Shown here: positions 18,945-26,775 of the stretch, piece by piece
How the letters are laid out: every line of letters begins with the position of its first letter
How positions within the stretch are numbered: the first letter of the stretch is position 1
Origin: JAJPJX01 sp964568355
Lineage (GTDB): Bacteria > Acidobacteriota > Terriglobia > Bryobacterales > Bryobacteraceae
Reading direction: 5' to 3'
Length of the DNA stretch: 37,245 nucleotides
Assembly (NCBI GenBank): GCA_964568355.1
Contig: CAZMRK010000042.1
Coordinates: forward strand, 1 to 37,245
The notes under the pieces: model-generated
Seen by the model: only the letters and a program-made list of their open reading frames with translations
The model's database searches: none
Told to the model about the DNA's origin: nothing
Made by a program: the position numbers and the translations under genes

Positions 18945-19721
18945 ATGTTAGGAGTGACAAAAACCATTCTCGCGATCCACGCACATCCTGACGATGTCGA
19001 GATTTTAGCCGGCGGCACGATGGCCCAGCTTGCCGCGGCCGGTCACCGGGTGGTGATCGCCACCATGACGCCGGGCGATTGCGGCTCTCAGGACCAGGGC
19101 CCCGAGGAGATTGCGGCCATCCGTCGCGCGGAGGCGGCGAACTCGGCGCGGCTGATCGGCGCCGAATATGTCTGCGTCGAGTTTCGAGATCTGGCGGTTT
19201 TCAGCGATGATCCCTCTCGCCGCCGGGTGACGGAGGTGTTGCGGCACGTGCAGCCGGACCTGGTTCTGACGGCGTCTCCGATCGACTACATGTGCGACCA
19301 TGAAGCCGCCAGTGAGCTGGTGCGGGATGCCTGCTTCGCCGCACCCGCTCCCAACTATCAGACGCACTTGCCCAATCCAGCGCCGCCAATTCCGGCCATT
19401 CCGCACCTCTATTTCCTCGACCCGCTGGGCGGTGTAGATCGCGAGAACCGCCCCGTGCTGCCGGACTTCTGGGTGGACGTGGGAGCGTTTTTCGAGACCA
19501 AGCGCGCCATGCTGGCCGAGCACAAGAGCCAGCGGGAGTGGTTGCTCAAGCATCACGGCATCGACAATTATTTGGAGATGATGGAACGCTCGACGCGCGA
19601 GCAGGGGAAGCGCGCCGGTGTGGAGTTGGCGGAGGGATTCCGCCGCTACAAGGGCCATCCCTATCCGGAGACGCCGCTGCTGGAGGACCTGCTGGGGAAG
19701 ACAGTGATCCGGCGCGAGTAG
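18945..19721 (+). CDS. PIG-L/LmbE-family de-N-acetylase
   Basis: The protein has 258 residues and begins MLGVTKTILAIHAHPDDVE; the AHPDD motif supplies the zinc ligands and catalytic Asp of the PIG-L/LmbE family, and CDHEAAS later supplies the third metal-binding His. The family removes acetyl groups from N-acetylglucosamine-type sugars in lipids, bacillithiol/mycothiol or secondary metabolites. No signal peptide is present, so it acts in the cytoplasm. A TTG at 18921 and a GTG at 18954 are alternative starts; ATG 18945 is chosen by distance to the core. It ends 19 nt before the convergent peptidase gene, and no terminator is visible between them. Confidence 0.88.
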   Translation: MLGVTKTILAIHAHPDDVEILAGGTMAQLAAAGHRVVIATMTPGDCGSQDQGPEEIAAIRRAEAANSARLIGAEYVCVEFRDLAVFSDDPSRRRVTEVLRHVQPDLVLTASPIDYMCDHEAASELVRDACFAAPAPNYQTHLPNPAPPIPAIPHLYFLDPLGGVDRENRPVLPDFWVDVGAFFETKRAMLAEHKSQREWLLKHHGIDNYLEMMERSTREQGKRAGVELAEGFRRYKGHPYPETPLLEDLLGKTVIRRE

Positions 19722-19740
19722 GTGGCGGGTACCGCGGCCG

Positions 19741-21135
19741 TCAGGGAGCGACGGTTTTCTGCACGATCTTCCAGAGCAGGTTGGTGCCTTCTGCCAGGGC
19801 TTGAAGGGAGAGGCGTTCATCGTTGCCGTGAGCGCGGCTGTCGCGGTCCGCCCGGACAAACAAAGGTACACCGTAGACGGCCATACCCCTCTGGCGGAGA
19901 TAGGAGCCGTCGGTGGCGCCCCGCTGCATGTAGGGTACGGTCAGGCTGCCGGGCTTGGCCTCCCGGAAGACGGACTCCATGTTGTGATACAGCACGGTGG
20001 TCAAAGAACTGGGCTCGGTAGCCGGCATGTCCTGACCGGGCGCCTGCTCCACCTGGATGGCGTTGTCGTGGAGGATGCGGCGGATACGGGCCACCACCTC
20101 CTCCTTGGTTTCGTTGGGAAGGCGGCGCACGTCAATCTGTGCTTCGGCCACATTGGGGATCACATTGATCTTGGTCCCGGCCGTCAGGATAGTGGGCGAG
20201 ATGGTGGTACGCAGTTGCGCGTCCAACTCGGGATCCCGCTCGCGGATCTGGTTGGCGGTGGCCGCCGCGGTGCTTTCATGCTGCAGCCGCGGAAGCAGGG
20301 GAGCCAGCCAGCGAAAATCGTCGAGCCTGGCCATGGCGGCAAGATAGCGGCGGGTGGTGGTGTTGAGCCGCACGGGTTGATCGGCATCCGCCAGCCGCAC
20401 TACGGCGCGAGAGACGGCCAGCACCGGATTATCGGCCCGAGGGAGCGATCCGTGACCGGCGGTGCCGTGCGCCCGGAGGATCATGCGGGTGGGAATCTTC
20501 TCGGTGGTCTGCACTTGGTAGACACGCTTGCCGGAAGGGAGGTCCATGACAAAGCCGCCCTCATTGAGGGCGAATTCCGCGTCAATGCGGCTCCAGGCAT
20601 TGCGAAGCATCCACTGGATACCGGTGGAGCCGGCCTCTTCATCGGCCTCCGAGAGCAAAATCACATCGCGATTGAGGGGGACGGCCCGGCGCTTCAGTTC
20701 CACCATCACGGCCATTTCAGCGGCCAGCAGGGATTTGTCATCCTGGGAACCGCGGCCATAGATGCGGTCTTCGCGGATTTCGGCGGAAAACGGCGGGACG
20801 GTCCACTGGGCTGGATCGGCCGGAACGACGTCGGAGTGGGCCATCAGCAGCAGCGGCCGGGCGGCGCCGGAGCCGGCCAGGCGGGCCACCACGTTCCAGC
20901 GTGAAGGGTCCGCGCCCAAGGCCTCGCAGGGGATGCCTTCCGCGTCCAGCACGCGTTTTACATAGGCGGCCACCCGGGTCTCGTTTCCGGGAGGATTCGT
21001 CGTATCGAGGCGCAGTAAGTCGATAAGATAGCGCTGGGTGCGCTCCGGCAGCGTATCCGCCCTCGCGGGTAGTTGCGGCGCGAGCAGGAGGAGAACCGCT
21101 GCCGGAAAGAGAATCCTATGTTTCCGCCGGGGCAT
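19741..21135 (-). CDS. Exported M20-family metallopeptidase/amidohydrolase
   Basis: The protein has 464 residues from the ATG at 21135 and begins with a signal peptide (MPRRKHRILFPAAVLLLLAP to PARA). Zinc ligands of the M20 family are visible in MAHSDVVP, GRGSQDDKSLLA and EADEEAGS, with a dimerisation domain containing AHGTAGHGS and a final His in RAHGNDERLS. These enzymes cleave peptides or N-acyl amino acids. Longer in-frame starts upstream lie inside the oxidoreductase gene and are not signal-peptide-like. The chosen start overlaps the end of the oxidoreductase gene by 20 nt, so the two are co-translated. Confidence 0.88.
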   Translation of the reverse strand: MPRRKHRILFPAAVLLLLAPQLPARADTLPERTQRYLIDLLRLDTTNPPGNETRVAAYVKRVLDAEGIPCEALGADPSRWNVVARLAGSGAARPLLLMAHSDVVPADPAQWTVPPFSAEIREDRIYGRGSQDDKSLLAAEMAVMVELKRRAVPLNRDVILLSEADEEAGSTGIQWMLRNAWSRIDAEFALNEGGFVMDLPSGKRVYQVQTTEKIPTRMILRAHGTAGHGSLPRADNPVLAVSRAVVRLADADQPVRLNTTTRRYLAAMARLDDFRWLAPLLPRLQHESTAAATANQIRERDPELDAQLRTTISPTILTAGTKINVIPNVAEAQIDVRRLPNETKEEVVARIRRILHDNAIQVEQAPGQDMPATEPSSLTTVLYHNMESVFREAKPGSLTVPYMQRGATDGSYLRQRGMAVYGVPLFVRADRDSRAHGNDERLSLQALAEGTNLLWKIVQKTVAP

Positions 21136-22417
21136 GGTCCAGGATGGATTCTGTTTTACGATCCCAGTAGAGTTTCTTGCCTTCGCGGTAGGAGCGAGCG
21201 GCCATGATGCAAGCGACCGAATGCGCATATCCGGCCTCAACGGGGGCGTTGGGCTGCTTGCGGCTGCGGATACATTCGATCCAGTTGGTCATGTGATACG
21301 GGGCATTGTCACTGATATAGGTGGGCGGCGTTTTGTCGCTGCCCGGAAGGGTGACCATGCGTTCGGGCCGCTGGATATATGGATCGTCCTCGTGATTGCC
21401 TCTCTCCTCGACCAGCTTCCACCGGGGGCTGCCTTCGCCGCCGATGTTCACGAGGGTGGCCTTCTTGCCCATGATGCGGGTGAAACTGTCGGAATCGTTG
21501 CCGAAACTGGAGGAATAACTAACCAGGAAGCCCTCGGGGTACTCCATCAGAGTCTGGAAGGTGTCCGGATTCTCGCGGCCGTCCTTCCACGCGAAGATGC
21601 CGCCCGCGGAGACGACCGAGTGGGGAAAATGGTCGTTGAGGAAATAGTGGCAGAGGTCAATTCCGTGGCTTAGCCACTGGTCTGCGATACCGCCGGAGAA
21701 CTCCTTGTACAAGCGGAATTCGAAATAAAGCCGCGGGTCGAACGGACGGTACGGCTTGGTCAGCAGCCAACGTTTCCAGTCCGTGTCGGCTTCGCGGATC
21801 TGTTGGACTTCGGGCCGTCCTCTCCAGCGCGGGCCGTGGTAATTCCAAACAATTTCGTACTTACTGACCTCGCCCAACACGCCCGTACGGATCAGGTCGC
21901 GAACGGCGATCTGGTAAGGCTCGCTGCGGTGCTGTGTGCCGATCTGTACAACCAGGTTGCGGGAAATCACTGCATCGCGCGCCGCTTTGCCTTCCGCGAG
22001 CACATTAGCGAAAGGCTTTTCGCAGTAAGCATCCTTTCCCGCTTCGGTAATCATACGGAGGATGGGCGCATGCTGAAAATCGCCGGTGGACAGGATGACC
22101 GCGTCTACTTCTTTGAGCGCGAGCAGCTCTTCCATGTACTGGAATGTGCGAGGCGCACGCCCGTAGGCTTCCTGCGCCCGCGCCGCGGCCTTTTCGCGAT
22201 TGACCTTCCAAAGGTCGCAGACTGCCGTCATTTCCACGTTTTGCGCGGCTTTGAGATGGGCGGCTATTCTGGCCAATTCGGAGCCGCGGCTGCCGGTGCC
22301 AATGTGGCCCAGGAGAATGCGGTCATTGGCACCTTTGATGCGGGAGTAGGAGAACGCCGTACCGGCGAACGCAGCGCCACCGGCAGCCAGGAAAGACCGA
22401 CGATTGATCTTACTCAT
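21116..22417 (-). CDS. Tat-exported Gfo/Idh/MocA-family oxidoreductase
   Basis: The protein has 433 residues. It starts with a twin-arginine signal (NRRSFLAAGGAAFAGTAFS), then a Rossmann fold with GHIGTGSRG and AVCDLW, and the family motif EKPFANVLAEGKAA carrying the catalytic Lys. The C-terminal substrate domain contains GGIADQWLSHGIDLCHYFL. The family oxidises or reduces sugars and sugar-like compounds with NAD(P), and Tat export means it is folded with cofactor before reaching the periplasm. It lies upstream of and overlaps the M20 gene. Exported members of this family are frequent in Acidobacteriota and Planctomycetota next to sugar-degrading genes. The substrate is not known. Confidence 0.88.
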   Translation of the reverse strand: MSKINRRSFLAAGGAAFAGTAFSYSRIKGANDRILLGHIGTGSRGSELARIAAHLKAAQNVEMTAVCDLWKVNREKAAARAQEAYGRAPRTFQYMEELLALKEVDAVILSTGDFQHAPILRMITEAGKDAYCEKPFANVLAEGKAARDAVISRNLVVQIGTQHRSEPYQIAVRDLIRTGVLGEVSKYEIVWNYHGPRWRGRPEVQQIREADTDWKRWLLTKPYRPFDPRLYFEFRLYKEFSGGIADQWLSHGIDLCHYFLNDHFPHSVVSAGGIFAWKDGRENPDTFQTLMEYPEGFLVSYSSSFGNDSDSFTRIMGKKATLVNIGGEGSPRWKLVEERGNHEDDPYIQRPERMVTLPGSDKTPPTYISDNAPYHMTNWIECIRSRKQPNAPVEAGYAHSVACIMAARSYREGKKLYWDRKTESILDHAPAET

Positions 22418-22477
22418 GACTTCCCTCGAAGGATTTCGTTAGTGTACCACCGCCCGGCCGGCGGTTTCGAAGGCGTA

Positions 22478-22897
22478 CTATCGTGGCGCGGGTGGGAGTG
22501 CATCCAGCACTCCGGCGACGGCGCGTAAGAGGCCATCCCGGGTAAACGGCTTCGGAACTACGGGAAAGCCCTTCAGGCTGGCAAACTGCTGGATCATGGC
22601 GCTGTCGTGAAATCCCGAGATGAACAACACGCGAAGGTCGGGCTTCAGCGTTTGCAGGCGAGAGGCCAGAACGGGGCCGGTGAGATCCGGCATCATGACA
22701 TCGGTTAGAAGGAGGTGGATCGGCGTGGCCGTGTTCTCAAAGATACGAATAGCATTCCAGCCGTTATCAGCCGCCAGCACTTCGTAGCCGGCGGTACTCA
22801 GAATGACGCGGACCAGATGCAGGACCGAAGCATCATCATCCACTACAAGGATGGTCCGACCGTTGGATGGCTGTACGTGCGACCCTGCTGTCCCCAT
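22478..22897 (-). CDS. Stand-alone response-regulator receiver protein
   Basis: The protein has 139 residues made only of a receiver domain. It shows the acidic pocket VVDDDASV, the phosphoacceptor Asp66 in LLTDVMMPD, the switch residue Ser94 in FISGF, and Lys116 in VPKPF. There is no output domain, so it acts as a CheY-like relay or protein-binding switch. GGAG lies 7 nt before the ATG. It is divergent from the hybrid kinase at 23214, and its receiver resembles that kinase's C-terminal receiver, so they may form a phosphorelay. Confidence 0.85.
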   Translation of the reverse strand: MGTAGSHVQPSNGRTILVVDDDASVLHLVRVILSTAGYEVLAADNGWNAIRIFENTATPIHLLLTDVMMPDLTGPVLASRLQTLKPDLRVLFISGFHDSAMIQQFASLKGFPVVPKPFTRDGLLRAVAGVLDALPPAPR

Positions 22898-23005
22898 GAA
22901 TCGTCTCCGTGCCGAGCCACTTCAGCCTTCACGGACGAGATAAGATACGGAGCCCGGGTAAGTTTGGAGTAGAGCCTACTCCTGTGCTTAAAACCCCGCA
23001 TGGTC

Positions 23006-23011
23006 ATTATA
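23006..23011 (-). promoter_or_regulatory. Possible -10 box for the receiver gene
   Basis: A perfect TATAAT lies on the minus strand about 110 nt upstream of the receiver gene start. The expected -35 position reads GCGAAA, so the box is only suggestive. Confidence 0.25.
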
Positions 23012-23068
23012 ACCTTTCGTTTGAAAAATTTCGCGGAAATGAGAGTGAGGGCACATTCATGGGATATG

Positions 23069-23142
23069 GATATTGCATTTCGTGCGGTATCGATCATTCC
23101 AGGCTTGGAGGTGCGACTCCCACTAACTAAAATGCAAATATC
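23069..23142. repeat. Widely spaced AT-rich inverted repeat between divergent signalling genes
   Basis: GATATTGCATTT at 23069-23080 is matched by AAATGCAAATATC at 23130-23142, an inverted repeat with one extra base and a 49-nt loop. The loop contains a smaller palindrome, GGAG at 23107-23110 with CTCC at 23117-23120. The remainder of the 22898-23213 gap shows no gene I recognise. It could be an operator pair, an RNA structure, or the remains of a small mobile element. Confidence 0.5.
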
Positions 23143-23213
23143 GCGTTGGGCCGGCAATTCATCTGTCCGGAATAGGGTCTGACCGGCCGATCCTGGAGGG
23201 GAAAAAGTCTGGG

Positions 23214-24491
23214 TTGGGTGAACCAGGGGCCTTGGAAAAGAAACGACTGAATCCGGAGACGGGAGATGCTTCCGGGCGGCTGGAAAATGAGGCGTTGGCT
23301 GCCGGACACAGCCAGCGACTGGAGAGCCTGGGGTTGCTGGCGGGTGGTGTAGCCCACGACTTCAATAACCTGCTCACAGGTATTCTAGGCAATGCGAGCC
23401 TCGCGCTGGAGTTACTCCCCGATGTCGAAGCAGTCCGGCCGCTCCTCGAAGATGTGATTGCCGCAGCGTACCGTGCAGCCGGGCTCACGCGCCAGGTGTT
23501 GGCATACTCCGGAAAAGGTAAGCTGCTGATCGAGCCGTTTGGCTTGAGCACCGCAGTCGCGGAGACTTGCCGGACACTCGGAGCCGGTCTGCCGAAAAGT
23601 GTGGACGTGCGCCTTGACCTGGCGGAGGAATTGCCGTTGATGCTCGGCGAGGTGAGCCAGATTCACCAGATCGTTATGAATCTGGTGCTGAATGCGGCTG
23701 AATCGCTGGGAGAGCGGGCCGGGGTGGTGATGGTGCGCACGCGGCAGGAACGCATTGAAAAGAGCGTACCTGGCGCAGGGCCTGTTCCGACTGAGCTGCC
23801 GCCTGGGGAATACCTGGTGTTGGAGGTGGAAGACGAGGGCTCCGGTATGGATGCGGAGACGCAGACCCACATTTTTGATCCGTCCTTTTCCACCAAAAAC
23901 GCAGGCCGCGGGCTCGGGCTGGTAGCGGTGGCTAACAGCATCTCTCGCTACAGCGGCGCCATTCAGGTACACAGTGAACCAGGTCGCGGAAGCATTTTTC
24001 GCGTCCTGTTTCCTCGTTCGGCCGCATCTGCGGCGCGAAGCGGAACCGAGGCTCCGGAGCCGGCGGTAGTCCAACTATCGGGTACCGTGTTGGTGGTAGA
24101 CGATGAGGAGAGCGTGCGGCGTGTCGCCAAGCTTGCGCTGACCCGCCTGGGCTGTTCCGTGCTCGTGGCGGCTGATGGAGTCGAGGCGATCGAGGTTTTC
24201 CGCCAGTCTGGCCCGGAGATTTCACTGATCCTCCTGGATATGACGATGCCGCGCCTCAGTGGAGCCGAGACCTTGCACCGCCTGCGCGAGATTCGGGCGG
24301 ATGTCCCCGTGGTGATTTCGAGCGGGTACGGCGAGATCGAGGCTGCACGCCGCCTGCCGCTCGATTCCGTCGCCGGATTTCTACAAAAGCCATATACTGC
24401 GACGATCCTCGCCGCCAAGGTGACTTCGGTCTTGGCTGGCAGGGAACCGGGCGCCGGCCGCATCCGGGCCGCCCGGAACTCCATAGACTGA
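23214..24491 (+). CDS. Soluble hybrid histidine kinase with C-terminal receiver, no sensor domain
   Basis: The protein has 425 residues. The dimerisation helix contains LESLGLLAGGVAHDFNNLLTGILG (kinase His48, NtrB/FixL-like). The ATPase domain has the N box MNLVLNAAESL, the G1 box EDEGSGMD and the G2 box GRGLGLVAV. A receiver follows with VVDDEESV, Asp342 in LLDMTMPRLSG, and Lys392 in LQKPYT. There is no PAS, GAF or membrane segment; only about 35 residues precede the kinase core. The TTG start with GGAGGGG upstream is the only plausible one after an in-frame stop at 23124, so the sensor is absent here and is not merely missed through a wrong start. It may take its input from a partner protein. 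Confidence 0.85.
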   Translation: MGEPGALEKKRLNPETGDASGRLENEALAAGHSQRLESLGLLAGGVAHDFNNLLTGILGNASLALELLPDVEAVRPLLEDVIAAAYRAAGLTRQVLAYSGKGKLLIEPFGLSTAVAETCRTLGAGLPKSVDVRLDLAEELPLMLGEVSQIHQIVMNLVLNAAESLGERAGVVMVRTRQERIEKSVPGAGPVPTELPPGEYLVLEVEDEGSGMDAETQTHIFDPSFSTKNAGRGLGLVAVANSISRYSGAIQVHSEPGRGSIFRVLFPRSAASAARSGTEAPEPAVVQLSGTVLVVDDEESVRRVAKLALTRLGCSVLVAADGVEAIEVFRQSGPEISLILLDMTMPRLSGAETLHRLREIRADVPVVISSGYGEIEAARRLPLDSVAGFLQKPYTATILAAKVTSVLAGREPGAGRIRAARNSID

Positions 24492-24573
24492 CGGTAATCG
24501 CCCGGGGGCGTGTCAACCTGGCGAATCTCGACCTTGCCGTAGCACATCGAAGCAGAGGAGGAGCTCTGAGACG

Positions 24574-25497
24574 ATGCAACTGGGTATGATCGGGCTGGGG
24601 AAGATGGGGGCGAACATGGCGGAGCGCCTGGGGCTCGCCGGCCACCAGATCGTGGGGTACGACCGGGACGCGGCGGCGGTTCGGAAGGTGGTGGATAAGG
24701 GGGGTGCCGGCGCCGATTCCCTGACATCACTGGTACGCCAGTTGACGCCCAGGCGGGCCATCTGGATTATGGTGCCGGCCGGGGGTCCGGTGGACCAAAC
24801 CATTCAAGAACTGCTGCCTTTGCTCGCTCCGGGCGACATTCTGATTGACGGCGGAAACTCCAACTACAAAGATTCGCAACGGCGCGGCGCGGAACTTCAG
24901 GCCAAAGGGTTTCGGTTCGTGGATGCCGGTACGAGCGGCGGCATCTGGGGTTTGCAGGCGGGTTATAGCATGATGGTCGGCGGCGAGACGGATGCGGTGG
25001 AGTATCTCCGCCCGATCCTGGAAGCGCTGGCTCCGGCGCCCGACAAAGGCTGGGGGCACGTGGGGCCATCCGGGGCCGGCCACTTCGTCAAGATGGTCCA
25101 CAACGGCATTGAGTACGGCCTGATGCAGGCTTACGCCGAAGGGTTTGAGTTGATCCGCCGCAAAGAGGAGTTCCATCCGGACCTGACGCAGATCGCCGAC
25201 ATCTGGCGCTATGGCAGCGTGGTGCGCTCCTGGCTGCTGGATCTGATTTCGGATGCCTTGCGAAAGAATCCGGGTCTGGAGGGGATCGCGCCTTACGTGG
25301 CCGATTCGGGCGAAGGGCGCTGGACGGCCAAGGAAGCAATCGATCTGGGCGTGGCGATGCCGGTGATTTCGGCTTCGCTGGACCGGCGCTTCCTCACGCA
25401 CGATGCCGAACGTTTCGCAGACCGTCTGCTGGCCGTGACGCGACAGGAGTTCGGCGGACACGCCGTCAAGACCGAGGCAGGGAAGGCGCCAAAGTGA
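24574..25497 (+). CDS. gnd: 6-phosphogluconate dehydrogenase, decarboxylating (short type)
   Basis: The protein has 307 residues. A Rossmann fold starts MQLGMIGLGKMGANMAERL. The substrate and catalytic motifs are GGNSNYKDSQRR, DAGTSGGIWG and GPSGAGHFVKMVHNGIEYG, which holds the catalytic Lys and Asn. The C-terminal helical domain is shorter than in the 470-residue enterobacterial enzyme, as in the YqeC/GndA-like short form, which often uses NAD. The reaction converts 6-phosphogluconate to ribulose 5-phosphate and CO2 in the oxidative pentose phosphate pathway. GGAGGAG precedes the ATG, rather far upstream. It overlaps the following phosphatase gene by 4 nt (GTGA). Confidence 0.9.
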   Translation: MQLGMIGLGKMGANMAERLGLAGHQIVGYDRDAAAVRKVVDKGGAGADSLTSLVRQLTPRRAIWIMVPAGGPVDQTIQELLPLLAPGDILIDGGNSNYKDSQRRGAELQAKGFRFVDAGTSGGIWGLQAGYSMMVGGETDAVEYLRPILEALAPAPDKGWGHVGPSGAGHFVKMVHNGIEYGLMQAYAEGFELIRRKEEFHPDLTQIADIWRYGSVVRSWLLDLISDALRKNPGLEGIAPYVADSGEGRWTAKEAIDLGVAMPVISASLDRRFLTHDAERFADRLLAVTRQEFGGHAVKTEAGKAPK

Positions 25498-26099
25498 GGG
25501 CCACCGCTTTGTTTTTCGACGTGGGCGGCGTGCTGGCGACCAACGGCTGGGACCACGGCGCCCGCCGCCGGGCCGCCGAGGAGTTTCACCTGGAATGGGA
25601 GGAATTCGAGGCACGCCATCAGCAGGTGGAGGCTAACTTCGACCTGGGGCGGGTCTCCCTGGCCGATTACCTGGAGTGCGCCGTCTTCTATCGACCACGA
25701 ACGTTCTCTCGGGAGGCCTTCCGGGAGTTCATGTACGCGCAGTCTCAACCCGACTCGGAGAGCCTGGCGCTGGTGGCCGAGATTGCGTCGGGGGGCAGGT
25801 ATCTGCTGGCCATGCTGAATAACGAGTCGGTGGAATTGAATCGCTATCGCATTGACCTGTTCGGTCTCCGCCGGTGGTTTACGGTTTTCTTCTCGTCCTG
25901 CTATCTGGGTGTCCGCAAGCCGGACGAGAAGATCTACCGGCTGGCCATCGATCTGACGCAGCGCGATCCGGCGGAGTGCGTGCTGATCGACGACCGGGCG
26001 CTGAATGTGGAGTCGGCCGAGCGGGCCGGGTTGGCAGCGATCCGGTTCGAATCGGCCGCGCAGTTGCGCGCGGAGCTATCGCGGCGCGGGTTGATTTAG
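25494..26099 (+). CDS. HAD-superfamily phosphatase (YihX-like subgroup)
   Basis: The protein has 201 residues and starts at a GTG overlapping the gnd stop. Motif I is FFDVGGVLATN, a D-x-G variant without the second Asp of the common DxD motif, as in the YihX/HAD-IA subgroup that dephosphorylates sugar phosphates. Motif II is AMLNNES, motif III is VRKPDEKIY, and motif IV is VLIDDRALNVESA. The four-helix cap lies near residues 18-85. Coupling to gnd suggests a sugar-phosphate substrate, which is inference. Confidence 0.87.
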   Translation: MRATALFFDVGGVLATNGWDHGARRRAAEEFHLEWEEFEARHQQVEANFDLGRVSLADYLECAVFYRPRTFSREAFREFMYAQSQPDSESLALVAEIASGGRYLLAMLNNESVELNRYRIDLFGLRRWFTVFFSSCYLGVRKPDEKIYRLAIDLTQRDPAECVLIDDRALNVESAERAGLAAIRFESAAQLRAELSRRGLI

Positions 26100-26172
26100 T
26101 GTTATGACCGGGTGATTCGGTTCGTCCGCTTGCTGCGCGCGCGGTTCCGTTCCGCCACTGAACCGATCGCGT

Positions 26173-26204
26173 GGCTGAAGCCCCGCAGCAGACTGAAAGT
26201 CTGC
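26173..26204. repeat. Tandem short palindromes with GAA loops (REP-like)
   Basis: GGCTGAAGCC (26173-26182) is a hairpin of 3-4 bp closing over GAA. Six nucleotides later GCAGACT-GAA-AGTCTGC (26188-26204) is a perfect 7-bp stem with the same GAA loop. They lie in the 133-nt gap between the HAD gene and the acetyltransferase gene. The repeated loop suggests a dispersed repeat family; no T-run follows, so a simple terminator is unlikely. Confidence 0.6.
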
Positions 26205-26232
26205 CCCACAACTCACGGGTTAGAGTGGAGGG

Positions 26233-26775
26233 ATGCCGATCCGGGTCAGCCGTTTCCGCCATATCCAACTGCGGCGGATCCTTGCCATCGAAGAGGCTGC
26301 TTTTCCCGGCGAGGCATATAGCCGGCGGATGTTCCTGGATCTGGAATGCGAGTGCGGCCCGCTCTTCTATGTGGCGCGGCGGGGTGTGCGCATCGTGGGC
26401 TATATGGTGACCTGCCTGGAACGGGAATCAGCCGAGATCGTCTCCATCGCCGTGCACCCGGAGGCGCGCGGCCTCGGGGTGGGGTCGGCGCTGATGCGCC
26501 ACACCTTGAGCCGGCTCCGCAGGCTGGGAGTCAGCCGGCTGGAACTGATGGTGCGCGCGACCAATGCGGCGGCCATCCGGTTCTACCGGCGTTTCGGCTT
26601 CCGGCGCGTTCGCCGTGTGCGCGGCTATTACGAGGATGGAGGCGACGGGCTTTGCTATCGTCTGGATCCGGTCAGAATCGAAAGCGCAACGAAACCTGGA
26701 GCGACCGGGCGCCTCCGGCCTGGAAGAGGGGAGCGAGGCCGCTGCCCGGACTGCCCGTGCCCATCATCAGATTAA
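26233..26775 (+). CDS. GNAT-family N-acetyltransferase, RimI-like
   Basis: The protein has 180 residues. The acetyl-CoA-binding signature is VHPEARGLGVGSALM, followed by ELMVRATNAAAIRFYRRFGF and RGYYEDGGDGLCYRL, the pattern of RimI-like protein N-terminal acetyltransferases. GGAGG stands just before the ATG. The domain is complete by about residue 146; the remaining tail is Arg/Gly/Pro-rich and runs 104 nt into the convergent receptor gene, so it is probably a chance extension due to a lost stop codon. The target could be ribosomal protein S18 or another N-terminus. Confidence 0.8.
   Translation: MPIRVSRFRHIQLRRILAIEEAAFPGEAYSRRMFLDLECECGPLFYVARRGVRIVGYMVTCLERESAEIVSIAVHPEARGLGVGSALMRHTLSRLRRLGVSRLELMVRATNAAAIRFYRRFGFRRVRRVRGYYEDGGDGLCYRLDPVRIESATKPGATGRLRPGRGERGRCPDCPCPSSD

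Noticed and set aside
23104..23125. T-arm-like stem-loop suggesting a tRNA fragment
   Set aside because: The stem has mismatches and there is no acceptor stem, anticodon arm or CCA at the right distance.
22843..23157. 104-residue minus-strand ORF spanning the receiver start and the intergenic region
   Set aside because: It overlaps the real receiver gene in another frame, has no recognisable motif, and crosses the inverted repeat.
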